Of a stretch of 32,177 bases of DNA, positions 7,973 through 15,125 are shown one piece after another. The DNA is from Actinomycetes bacterium (lineage in GTDB: Bacteria > Actinomycetota > Acidimicrobiia > Acidimicrobiales > RAAP-2), in NCBI GenBank assembly GCA_021844425.1, contig JAKBTL010000125.1:1-32177 (forward strand), in the 5' to 3' direction. The position numbers were made by a program, and so were the translations under genes. The notes below the pieces were generated by a model. That model ran no database searches. It was not told the origin of the DNA and worked only from the letters and a program-made list of their open reading frames with translations. Each line of letters starts with the position of its first letter. The first letter of the stretch is position 1.

Positions 7973-8731
7973 GTGAGCCTGTCCGACGGCCCCACGCTCG
8001 ACCTCACGGTGGTCGTGCCGTACTTCAACCCTGGCGACCGCGTCCGGGAGACCGTCGAAGTGCTGGTGCGCACGCTCTCGGCCACCGGCGCCAGCTTCGA
8101 GGTGATCGCCGTGTCGGACGGATCGACCGACGGGAGCGAGCAGGCGCTGGCAGACCTTTCCTCCGACCTGGTCCACACCGTCCGGCTCCGGCACAACTGC
8201 GGCAAGGGTGAGGCCCTGCGCGTCGGGTTCACCATGGGCCAAGGGCGCTTCCTCGGGTTCATCGACGGGGACGGCGACCTTCCGCCCGACCAGGTCGCGA
8301 CCCTGGCTGCGATCGCGCGCGAACCCGGCCGTCCCGTGCCCGACGTCGTGCTCGGCTCCAAGCGCCACCCTGCGTCCCAGGTCGTCTACCCCCCGCTCCG
8401 CCGGTTCTACTCGTGGGTCTGGCAGCAGCTCGTCCTCGCGCTCTTCGGCCTCCGCGTGAGCGACACGCAGACCGGGCTGAAGCTGGTGCGGCGCGAAGTC
8501 CTCGCCGAGGTGCTTCCTCGCATGCTCGAGAAACGCTTCGCGTTCGACCTCGAGCTGCTCGTGGTCGCAAGCCGGCTTGGCTACGGACGCTTCGTCGAGG
8601 TCCCCGTGCACATCCGCCAGCGGTTCGGCAGCACCGTCTCGCCGAGCGCGATGGCCGGCATGTTCGCAGACCTCATCGCGATCTTCTACCGCGTGCGCAT
8701 CTCCCGTTTCTACGACCGCCCGCGCCCGTAG
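7973..8731 (+). CDS. GT2 glycosyltransferase, polyprenyl-phosphate sugar synthase-like
   Basis: A 252-residue GT-A fold enzyme with 'VVVPYFNPGD' at the start, 'SDGSTDGS' and the metal-binding 'DGDGDLPP' (DxD), followed by 'SDTQTGLK', a pattern seen in dolichol- or polyprenyl-phosphate mannose/glucose synthases. No obvious C-terminal membrane helices follow, so it is the short soluble form. It would transfer a hexose from a nucleotide sugar to a lipid phosphate or another lipid acceptor. It begins with GTG 18 bp after the acyltransferase stop, and is the last gene of the operon. Its final 22 bp overlap the end of gatD on the other strand. Context suggests it glycosylates the operon's lipid product; this is inference. 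Confidence 0.88.
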   Translation: MSLSDGPTLDLTVVVPYFNPGDRVRETVEVLVRTLSATGASFEVIAVSDGSTDGSEQALADLSSDLVHTVRLRHNCGKGEALRVGFTMGQGRFLGFIDGDGDLPPDQVATLAAIAREPGRPVPDVVLGSKRHPASQVVYPPLRRFYSWVWQQLVLALFGLRVSDTQTGLKLVRREVLAEVLPRMLEKRFAFDLELLVVASRLGYGRFVEVPVHIRQRFGSTVSPSAMAGMFADLIAIFYRVRISRFYDRPRP

Positions 8732-9471
8732 CGCCCGTAGCGCTCGAGGCGCGACAAGCCCCGCCGTGCGCGTCGGGCTCGGACCGCTGCGATCCGCTCG
8801 TCGCGTAGCGCCGTCTCCTCGGCGTCGTCGAGCGGTTCGAGCGTGAGGCCGGTCGCCCACGACAGCATGAGGTCGGCGAGCGCGGGGTTGCGCGCGAGAA
8901 CCGGACCGTGCAGGTACGTGCCCACGACTCTCCCCGAGACGGCTCCGTCGGTCCCGTCCCCGTTCCCTACCCCGGCTTCGACCCGGGCGAGCGGCGCGAC
9001 GCTTGACCCGCGGACGGTGACCCCACCATGGTTCTCGAACCCCGTGAGCACAGGAAGCTGCGCACAGAGCGGCTCGGCCAGGATCTCCCCCACCGCCCGG
9101 CGTCCGGCGCCCTTCGACGTCGACACGTCGAGCAGCCCGACCCCTGCCAGCGGTCGGCTGTGCGCAACGGCGAACGTGCGCCCGAGGATCTGGTAACCGG
9201 CGCACACCGCCAGCACCGGCGACCCACGCTCCACGGCTCGTGCGAGGGCGTCGTCCGCGCGCAGGCGGTCGGCGGACGCCGCTTGCGCCGCGTCCTCGCC
9301 GCCGCCGAGGCAGTACAGGTCGCCGGTAGGAAGGGGGCTCTCGGAGGTCGCCTCGACGAGCTCGGCGCCGATGCCCCGCCAACGCGCGCGCTGGACGAGG
9401 ACCACGCCGTTGCCCCCGTCGCCGTAGGTGCCGAGGAGGTCCGGGTGGACCACGACGACGCGCAGGCTCAC
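8710..9471 (-). CDS. gatD: Lipid II isoglutaminyl synthase, glutaminase subunit GatD
   Basis: A 253-residue class I glutamine amidotransferase of the cobyric-acid-synthase-like GATase group. It hydrolyses glutamine and feeds ammonia to MurT, which amidates the alpha-carboxyl of D-Glu in lipid II. The nucleophile lies in 'VCAGYQILG' (C90) and the catalytic His in 'GTYLHGP' (H188). The N-terminus 'HPDLLGTYGDGGN' is characteristic of GatD. The chosen GTG start at 9471 overlaps the murT stop (GTGA), the usual translational coupling of this pair. The C-terminal ~25 residues are Arg-rich and lie partly in the region that overlaps the opposing glycosyltransferase gene. Confidence 0.95.
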   Translation of the reverse strand: MSLRVVVVHPDLLGTYGDGGNGVVLVQRARWRGIGAELVEATSESPLPTGDLYCLGGGEDAAQAASADRLRADDALARAVERGSPVLAVCAGYQILGRTFAVAHSRPLAGVGLLDVSTSKGAGRRAVGEILAEPLCAQLPVLTGFENHGGVTVRGSSVAPLARVEAGVGNGDGTDGAVSGRVVGTYLHGPVLARNPALADLMLSWATGLTLEPLDDAEETALRDERIAAVRARRARRGLSRLERYGRYGRGRS

Positions 9472-10847
9472 GCGTGCGTCCTCGCCGCGGCACGGGCCAT
9501 CACGTCGGTGAAGGCGGTGTAGTTCCCGATGAAGTCCACGTCCACTGCGCCGCCCGGGTCCTCGGCGTCGGCGCCGTCTCCAGCACCCTCCCCGGAAGCC
9601 CGGCCGTCGCCGGGCGCCGCCCCTCCGTGCGCCATCCAGGCCGCGCGCACGGCTGCCACCTCGTCGCGCACGGTGCGGTGCGCGACCTCGGCGTAGCGCA
9701 GCCGAACCGACAGATCGCGGCAGCGCTCGCCCGTCGCGATCACACATCTGCCGCGCAGCCGCTCGAACGGCACGTCCCAGAGCCACGACGGGTCTTTCCC
9801 GTCGGCCACGCGCGCGTTGATGCCGACGACCACCGGGCGTCCCCCCGGGGAGACGAGGTCGAGGAGCTCGCGCCAGCCCGCGGGGTTCTTCGCGAGCATC
9901 ACGCGCGCCGTGCACCCGCCGACCTCGACGATCGAGAAGCGCCCCGCCACCTCGTCGACCTCCGCGATCCGCCGGAGCGCCTCCTCCCATCCGACGCCCA
10001 TCGCTGAGGAGGCCGCAGCCGCCATCACGGCGTTCGCCCGGTTGAACCGGCCCGGCAGCGCGAGCGCGAGGCGGTACCGTCGGCCATCGGCGAGCACGAT
10101 CTCGTCGCCGTCGAGGACGACGTCCAGCCGGGGCCGGGCGAACCCGCACGCGCACGACCAGCCGCCGTCCCCCGCACTGGCGAACTCGACGCGCCCGGCG
10201 CACGCGGGACACCCCACCGCGTCCTTTCGCCACGACAGCCCTGCGGCGACCCAGGTCGGCTTGGCCGCCGCCGACGCAGCCCAGACGACGAGCGGGTCGT
10301 CGGCGTTCGCCACGACCGCCGTTACGGGAGAGCCGGAGAGAGCAGTGCGCCACCGGTTCGACACCATGCGGACCTCGTTGGTGCGGTCGAGCTGGTCGCG
10401 CGAGAGGTTCAACAAGACGACGACCTCGGCAGCGAGCGTTCTCACGAGGCCGGGCAGGTAGCCCTCGTCGACTTCGAGGACGGCCGGGGCACCTGGCAGG
10501 GAGACCGCCAGCGCCGTCACGTGCCCGGTCGGCATGTTCGAACCCGTGGCGTTCGTCGCGACAGGCCCGAGGGCGCCCTCGAGCGCGACCGCGAGGAGGC
10601 GAGTCGTCGTCGTCTTGCCGTTGGTACCGCTCACCAGTGCCACTCGGCGTCCGGCGGTGAGGTGCTCGAGCAGCTTCGGGTCCACCGCGAGCCCCGCGTG
10701 CCCGCCCGCCACCGTCCCGCTCCCGGTGCCGAGGCGCCGAGAGAGCGCGTTCACCGCTCGCGTGGCCGCCACAGCTGCCCGCACCCGTGCCGGCAGGCTC
10801 CGGTCGAGCTCGGCGCGCACCTCCGGGCGCGAAGGGATCCGGGACAC
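9468..10847 (-). CDS. murT: Lipid II isoglutaminyl synthase, ligase subunit MurT
   Basis: A 459-residue Mur ligase-family protein that activates the D-Glu carboxylate of lipid II with ATP for amidation by GatD-derived ammonia. The P-loop 'GTNGKTTTT' (74-82) is intact. A central insertion with a four-cysteine zinc ribbon (CPAC...CAC, about 215-240) is the hallmark of MurT. The C-terminal DUF1727 domain carries 'ADGKDPSWLWDVPFE', whose Asp is the catalytic residue reported in the family. The GTG start at 10847 has no ribosome binding site but follows a TAACCT box by 6 nt. A second, stronger promoter lies about 180 bp further upstream. Presence of murT-gatD implies amidated peptidoglycan. Confidence 0.95.
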   Translation of the reverse strand: MSRIPSRPEVRAELDRSLPARVRAAVAATRAVNALSRRLGTGSGTVAGGHAGLAVDPKLLEHLTAGRRVALVSGTNGKTTTTRLLAVALEGALGPVATNATGSNMPTGHVTALAVSLPGAPAVLEVDEGYLPGLVRTLAAEVVVLLNLSRDQLDRTNEVRMVSNRWRTALSGSPVTAVVANADDPLVVWAASAAAKPTWVAAGLSWRKDAVGCPACAGRVEFASAGDGGWSCACGFARPRLDVVLDGDEIVLADGRRYRLALALPGRFNRANAVMAAAASSAMGVGWEEALRRIAEVDEVAGRFSIVEVGGCTARVMLAKNPAGWRELLDLVSPGGRPVVVGINARVADGKDPSWLWDVPFERLRGRCVIATGERCRDLSVRLRYAEVAHRTVRDEVAAVRAAWMAHGGAAPGDGRASGEGAGDGADAEDPGGAVDVDFIGNYTAFTDVMARAAARTHA

Positions 10848-10853
10848 GCCGGG

Positions 10854-10859
10854 AGGTTA
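10854..10859 (-). promoter_or_regulatory. TAACCT -10 box directly upstream of murT
   Basis: On the minus strand TAACCT is followed by 6 nt and the GTG start of murT, with no Shine-Dalgarno sequence. This matches the leaderless pattern seen at other genes here. Confidence 0.45.
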
Positions 10860-10939
10860 GCGATCCTGCGGAGCGCAAGGCGTCAGGGAATGTCCGCCCG
10901 GAGCGGGGGCCTGGCTGGGAGCGGGGGCCTGGACGCGAC

Positions 10940-10972
10940 GAAGGGACCGCCGGGGGGGATGGCGGTCCCTTC
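10940..10972. other. Perfect 12-bp hairpin in the murT-lysR intergenic region
   Basis: GAAGGGACCGCC (10940-10951) and GGCGGTCCCTTC (10961-10972) are exact reverse complements separated by a 9-nt loop. No T-run follows on either strand. It lies upstream of both flanking genes, not at a gene end, and about 50 nt downstream of a near-consensus leftward promoter. It could end a short RNA, attenuate murT-gatD, or be a structured leader element. Nearby, two copies of GGAGCGGGGGCCTGG (roughly 10902-10935) form a direct repeat. Confidence 0.8.
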
Positions 10973-11025
10973 GCACGACCAACCAGGAACGGAGGGGGGA
11001 TCCGGTTTCCCTGAGGTCTGTACAT

Positions 11026-11054
11026 ATTCTGCCGGACGCCGGGCAATCTGTCAA
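11026..11054 (-). promoter_or_regulatory. Near-consensus sigma-70 promoter firing leftward
   Basis: On the minus strand a perfect TTGACA (-35, plus-strand 11049-11054) is separated by exactly 17 bp from CAGAAT (-10, plus-strand 11026-11031, 4 of 6 consensus bases). It is the best sigma-70 promoter I noticed in the window and sits in an unusually AT-rich patch. Transcription would start near 11018 and run through the 10940-10972 hairpin toward murT. Confidence 0.7.
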
Positions 11055-11059
11055 TGAGC

Positions 11060-11096
11060 TTTATGAGATGTTTATGATCGCTTTCTCAGATATACT
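11060..11096 (+). promoter_or_regulatory. Candidate lysR promoter and direct-repeat site
   Basis: TATACT (11091-11096) is a good -10 for rightward transcription toward the LysR gene, but no convincing -35 is present. Upstream, TTTATGA occurs twice (11060-11066 and 11071-11077), 11 bp apart, about one helical turn. This could be a regulator site used in place of a -35. Confidence 0.45.
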
Positions 11097-11119
11097 CGAT
11101 CGCCTGGGGACGAGCTCTC

Positions 11120-11183
11120 CGCACGCGAGCACGCGAGCACGCACACGAGGGAGCACGAGGACGAGCACGACGAGCACGAGGAC
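11120..11183 (+). repeat. GAGCAC-rich direct repeats in the lysR leader
   Basis: The leader between the TATACT box and the LysR start is made of repeated GAGCACG / GAGGACGAGCACGA words. It is low-complexity, with no reading frame of interest. Confidence 0.6.
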
Positions 11184-11203
11184 CAAGGAAAGGAGATCTC
11201 CGA

Positions 11204-12145
11204 ATGGACCTGCGGCACCTCCAGGCCATCGTCGGCATCGCCGACACCGGCAGCTTCTCGGCGGCTGCGGCGGCCCTCGGCACGGTCCAGTCGAACGTCT
11301 CCTCCCATGTCGCCAGGCTCGAACGCGAGCTCGAGGTCGTGCTCGTCGACCGCTCGACCGGGCGCCTGACCGAGGAAGGAGAGGTCGTCGTCTCCCGAGC
11401 CCGAAGGATGATCTCCGAGGTGGACGCCATGGTGGCCGACGTGGTGTCGATGCGCCACGAGGTCCGCGGCAGGGTCCGGCTCGGCATGATCGGGACCACC
11501 GGGCGCTGGCTCGCGCCGCGCATCTTCGCCGGCCTGCGCGCCCGCCACCCCCAGATCCGGCTCACCGTGACCGACGGCACCAACACGACCTTGGAGACCC
11601 AGCTCACCTCTGGCCAGCTGGACGTCGCCGCCCTGTCGTTGCCGCTGCACTCCGACGAGCTCATCGCCTCCCCGCTCTTCGAAGAGGACCTGGCACTCGT
11701 CGTCCCCGCCGCACACCCGCTCGCCCGCCGCACCGCCGCGCTGCCGCTCAGCGAGCTCGCCGACATGGAGCTGCTGCTCCCCGCGCCCGGCACCGCGCTG
11801 CGCGAGGAGATGGACGCCGCGGCGCGGGCTGGAGGAGTCGAGCTGCGCCCGTCGATGGAAGTGGACGGGCTGCGGATGATCGCGTCGCTCACGTTCGACG
11901 GCTACGGCCCGTCCATCCTCCCGGCGTCGGCCGTGCCGGGGCACCTTCGCGCGGACTTCTGCCTGGTGCGCATCGCGGGCCTGCCGCCCCGGCGGGTGGG
12001 GATCGCGGTGCGCCTGCGCGGCGCGCCCTCGGCCCCGACGAGGGTGGTCATCGAGCTTCTCCACGCCACCGTCCGCGACCCGGCCGTGGCCCCCGAAGGG
12101 CTCCGCCCCTCGACCATCTCTGCGCGGTCGCTGGCTCGTCGGTAG
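11204..12145 (+). CDS. LysR-family transcriptional regulator
   Basis: A 313-residue LysR-type regulator. The N-terminal winged helix-turn-helix (about 1-60) shows the family pattern 'DLRHLQAIVGIADTGSFS' followed by 'VQSNVSSHVARLE'. The rest is the periplasmic-binding-protein-like effector domain, with no clue to the ligand. The ATG is well supported by AAAGGAGAT (11189-11197) at ideal spacing. It is one of the few starts in this window with a strong ribosome binding site. It is divergent from murT across ~350 bp and immediately upstream of tldD. LysR proteins often regulate a divergent neighbour, so murT-gatD or the leftward transcript is a possible target; this is inference. Its stop codon lies inside the TAGGGT box upstream of tldD. 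Confidence 0.93.
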   Translation: MDLRHLQAIVGIADTGSFSAAAAALGTVQSNVSSHVARLERELEVVLVDRSTGRLTEEGEVVVSRARRMISEVDAMVADVVSMRHEVRGRVRLGMIGTTGRWLAPRIFAGLRARHPQIRLTVTDGTNTTLETQLTSGQLDVAALSLPLHSDELIASPLFEEDLALVVPAAHPLARRTAALPLSELADMELLLPAPGTALREEMDAAARAGGVELRPSMEVDGLRMIASLTFDGYGPSILPASAVPGHLRADFCLVRIAGLPPRRVGIAVRLRGAPSAPTRVVIELLHATVRDPAVAPEGLRPSTISARSLARR

Positions 12146-12148
12146 GGT
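12143..12148 (+). promoter_or_regulatory. TAGGGT -10 box for tldD, overlapping the lysR stop
   Basis: TAGGGT is 8 nt upstream of the GTG at 12157. Its first three bases are the lysR stop codon. The arrangement supports GTG 12157 as a leaderless start for tldD. Confidence 0.42.
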
Positions 12149-12156
12149 GCGAGGCG

Positions 12157-13653
12157 GTGGAAGGCCCTGCCGACGGCGACCTCCTCGCCGCGATGACCGA
12201 CGCCGCGCTGGCGGCCGCGAGCGCGGCGGGAGCTGCCCACGCCTCCGTGCGAGTCGAACGCATCCGGACCCAAGTGGTCGCGCTGCGAGACGGAATCCTC
12301 GAGACCGCAATCGACGACACCGAGGTGGGCACGGGAGTCGAGGTCGTGCGCTCGGGCTCGTTCGGCTTCGCGGGCAGCGTCGCGCTGGGCGTCGAACCCG
12401 CTGCAGCGCTCGCCCGCGAGGCGGTGCACGCCGCACGGCTGACCGCGCCGGCGCGGCGGCGCGACATCGTGTTCGCCGACGAGCCGGCACACGGTCGCGT
12501 CGAGTGGTCGTCGCCGTTCCAGCGCAACCCGATCGACGTGCCGCTCGCCGACAAGGTCGCCCTCCTCGAGGAATGGAGCCGGCGGCTCATGGCGTCGGCA
12601 GGCGTCGACCACGTCAGCGCGTCGGTCGTCGCGGTCCAAGAGGACAAGTACCTCGCCGACCTCTCCGGGACGATCGCGCTCCAGCGCCGAGTGCGGGTCC
12701 ACCCGCAGGCAGAAGCGGCCTCGGTCAGCAAGGAGGGCGATCTCGAGGAGATGCGCACCCTCGCACCGCCCGTCGGCCGCGGCTGGGAGTACGTGGGGGG
12801 CGACGGCTGGGACTTCGACGGCGAGCTCGCGCGGCTCCCCGACCTCGTCCAAGAGAAGCTCCGCGCACCGTCTGTGCGAGCAGGCACCTACGACCTCGTC
12901 ATCGACCCGACGAACCTGTGGCTCACCATCCACGAGTCGATCGGGCACGCGACCGAGCTCGACAGGGCGATGGGCTACGAGGCAGCGTTCGCCGGGACCT
13001 CGTTCGCCACGCCCGACGGGCTGGGCAACCTCCGCTACGGCTCGCCGCTGATGCAAGTGGTCGGCGACCGGACCGCCGAGCACGGCCTCGCCACCGTCGC
13101 CGTCGACGACCAGGGCGTCGCTGCGCAGACCTTCGACATCGTCCGCGACGGCGTCTTGGTCGGGTACCAGGTCGACCGCCCGATTGCCGCGTCAGCGGGC
13201 TTCGGACGCTCCAACGGGTGCGCGTTCGCCGACTCACCGCTCCACGTGCCGATCCAGCGGATGGCGAACGTCTCGCTGCAGCCTGCTGCGGGGACGGGCC
13301 CGTCGACCGAGGAGCTGATCTCCGGCGTCGACCGCGGCATCTACGTCGTCGGCGACAAGAGCTGGTCGATCGACATGCAGCGGCTCAACTTCCAGTTCAC
13401 CGGCCAGCGGTTCTACGAGATCCGCGGCGGGAGGCTCGCGGGGCAGGTCCGCGACGTCGCGTACCAGGCGACCACGACGGACTTCTGGCGGGCGATGGAA
13501 GCCGTGGGTGGCGAGTCGACCTACCTGCTCGCCGGCGCCTTCAACTGCGGCAAGGGCCAGCCGGAGCAGGTCGCCCCGGTGAGCCACGGCTGCCCTTCCG
13601 TCCTCGTGCGGGGCGTCCGGGTGCTCAACTCCCGCCAGGAGTCGGGGCGGTGA
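12157..13653 (+). CDS. tldD: TldD metalloprotease subunit
   Basis: About 498 residues from GTG 12157; an ATG at 12193 is an alternative that would remove 12 residues of a plausible helix. TldD is the zinc-bearing subunit of the TldD/TldE heterodimeric peptidase, which degrades unfolded peptides and trims modified peptide products (microcin, antitoxin) in several bacteria. The zinc motif HExxxH is present as HESIGH (H259-H264), and the C-terminal cysteine of the site is in 'FNCGKG'. The gene overlaps tldE by 4 nt (GTGA). No precursor-peptide gene for a modified peptide was found nearby, so a general peptidase role is the default. Confidence 0.93.
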   Translation: MEGPADGDLLAAMTDAALAAASAAGAAHASVRVERIRTQVVALRDGILETAIDDTEVGTGVEVVRSGSFGFAGSVALGVEPAAALAREAVHAARLTAPARRRDIVFADEPAHGRVEWSSPFQRNPIDVPLADKVALLEEWSRRLMASAGVDHVSASVVAVQEDKYLADLSGTIALQRRVRVHPQAEAASVSKEGDLEEMRTLAPPVGRGWEYVGGDGWDFDGELARLPDLVQEKLRAPSVRAGTYDLVIDPTNLWLTIHESIGHATELDRAMGYEAAFAGTSFATPDGLGNLRYGSPLMQVVGDRTAEHGLATVAVDDQGVAAQTFDIVRDGVLVGYQVDRPIAASAGFGRSNGCAFADSPLHVPIQRMANVSLQPAAGTGPSTEELISGVDRGIYVVGDKSWSIDMQRLNFQFTGQRFYEIRGGRLAGQVRDVAYQATTTDFWRAMEAVGGESTYLLAGAFNCGKGQPEQVAPVSHGCPSVLVRGVRVLNSRQESGR

Positions 13654-15032
13654 GCGCGACGGGCCTGGCGAGCGCCCCAGAGTTGGCCGACCGCGTCGTG
13701 CGGGCGGCACGAGGACCGTGCATCGCCATCGTGGAGGAGCGGCACGAAGCGGAGGTGCGCTTCGCCAACAACACGGTCACGACCGACGGCGTCCGCGTGG
13801 ACCGGCGGGTGACCGCGATCGTCGTCGAGCCCCCAGAGGCGCCCGGTGGTCCAGGGGCGGCCGGCGTCGCGCGCCGAAGCGGCGAGGTCGACGTCGAGCA
13901 GCTGGTCGCCGAGGCGCGCGGCTCCAAGAGCGCGGTGGACGACGCGGCTCCGCTCGTGGGGGGCGGCGAGGACCCGGAGTTCGGCGAGGACGCTGCCGTC
14001 ACCGGGTTCGAACGGCTCGCGCCCGTCGTCAGCGGTCTCGCCGCCGCTTTCACGCGGGCCGAAGCGACGGGCGCCGTCCTCTCCGGCTTCGCGCAGCATC
14101 GCGTGACCACCACCTACCTCGCCTCGTCGAGCGGGCTCCGGCGCCGCCATGTCCAGACGACCGCCGCGCTCGAGCTGGTCGGGCGCGACGGCGGCGCCTC
14201 GTCGTGGGCGGGAGCGGGGAGCGCGGACTTCCTCGACGTCGAGCTCGAGTCCCTCGAGGAGGCGGTGCACCGCGGCCTCGCATGGTCCGCCCGGCGCATC
14301 GACGTGGCGCCCGGTCGCCACGACGTGCTCCTGCCGCCGAGCGCGGTCGCCGACCTCATGCTCTTCTTCGCCGGCGCAGCCAGCGGCCGGGAGTCCGAGG
14401 AGGGCCGCACGGTCTTCTCGAAGCCTGGCGGTGGCACGCGCCTCGGCGAGTCGCTCACGCCTCTTGGCTTCGACCTGTGGAGCGACCCCGCCGAGCACGG
14501 GCTCGAGTGCGCGCCGTTCTTCGTCACGAGCGTGTCCTCGGCGGACGCCTCCGTCTTCGACAACGGGCTCCCGCTCGGCCGGACCGACTGGCTGCGCGAC
14601 GGACGGCTCGACTCGCTCCGCTACCACCGCGCGGGTGCCGAGCGGTCGCACGCGCGGCCTGCAGCTGGCGCCGACAACCTCTCGCTCGCGCTGGCAGGCG
14701 CCGACGGATCGCTCGAAGACCTCGTCGCGGCCACCGAGCGGGGCCTCCTCGTCACCTGCTTGTGGTACATCCGAGAGGTCGACCCGAAGACGCTGCTGCT
14801 CACCGGGCTCACCCGCGACGGCGTCTACGTCGTCGAGGACGGCCGGGTGGTCGGTGCGACGAGCAATTTCCGCTTCAACGAGAGCCCGGTCGACGTGCTG
14901 GCCCGCGCGACCCACGCGTCGTCGTCGGTGCGCACCTTGGGGCGCGAGGGCGGATCGTGGATGAACCGGACTGCGATGCCGGCGCTGCGCGTGCCGGACT
15001 GGAACATGTCGACGGCGAGCCAGGCAGTCTGA
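13650..15032 (+). CDS. TldE/PmbA-family peptidase partner subunit
   Basis: A 460-residue PmbA/TldE-like protein starting at the GTG that overlaps the tldD stop. TldE subunits share the TldD fold but lack the HExxxH zinc motif, and none is present here. The C-terminal signature '[14 protein letters not shown]'-like pattern (here '[15 protein letters not shown]') is typical. It should pair with the preceding TldD to form the closed proteolytic chamber. The region about 45-75 is Gly/Ala/Pro-rich and poorly alignable. Confidence 0.9.
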   Translation: MSATGLASAPELADRVVRAARGPCIAIVEERHEAEVRFANNTVTTDGVRVDRRVTAIVVEPPEAPGGPGAAGVARRSGEVDVEQLVAEARGSKSAVDDAAPLVGGGEDPEFGEDAAVTGFERLAPVVSGLAAAFTRAEATGAVLSGFAQHRVTTTYLASSSGLRRRHVQTTAALELVGRDGGASSWAGAGSADFLDVELESLEEAVHRGLAWSARRIDVAPGRHDVLLPPSAVADLMLFFAGAASGRESEEGRTVFSKPGGGTRLGESLTPLGFDLWSDPAEHGLECAPFFVTSVSSADASVFDNGLPLGRTDWLRDGRLDSLRYHRAGAERSHARPAAGADNLSLALAGADGSLEDLVAATERGLLVTCLWYIREVDPKTLLLTGLTRDGVYVVEDGRVVGATSNFRFNESPVDVLARATHASSSVRTLGREGGSWMNRTAMPALRVPDWNMSTASQAV

Positions 15033-15112
15033 GCGCCCGTTCGGCGCCCACTTCCTACCGTCGCGCCAGGGATACCGCATGCGTCCCTCCGCCCGTCGGG
15101 CACGGTTGGAGA

Positions 15113-15118
15113 TAGCGT
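15113..15118 (+). promoter_or_regulatory. TAGCGT -10 box of the M20 peptidase gene (leaderless type)
   Basis: TAGCGT is followed by 7 nt and the ATG at 15126, with no ribosome binding site. The 93 bp between tldE and this gene contain nothing else I can support. Confidence 0.5.
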
Positions 15119-15125
15119 CGGGGCG

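Noticed and set aside
6899-9493. 864-residue minus-strand open frame opposite the LarA-like, PlsC and GT2 genes
   Set aside because: Low-complexity arginine-rich product typical of antisense frames in high-GC DNA; overlaps four well-supported genes.
9474-10007. Plus-strand frames opposite murT
   Set aside because: No motifs; murT is complete on the other strand with P-loop and zinc-ribbon residues.
10940-10972. Hairpin as a terminator for murT or lysR
   Set aside because: It lies upstream of both genes and lacks a T-run; only an upstream or separate RNA could end here, so it was kept as an unassigned structure.
10860-11020. SRP RNA, T-box or other known leader RNA
   Set aside because: The conserved SRP apical-loop sequence and the T-box antiterminator core are absent in both orientations.
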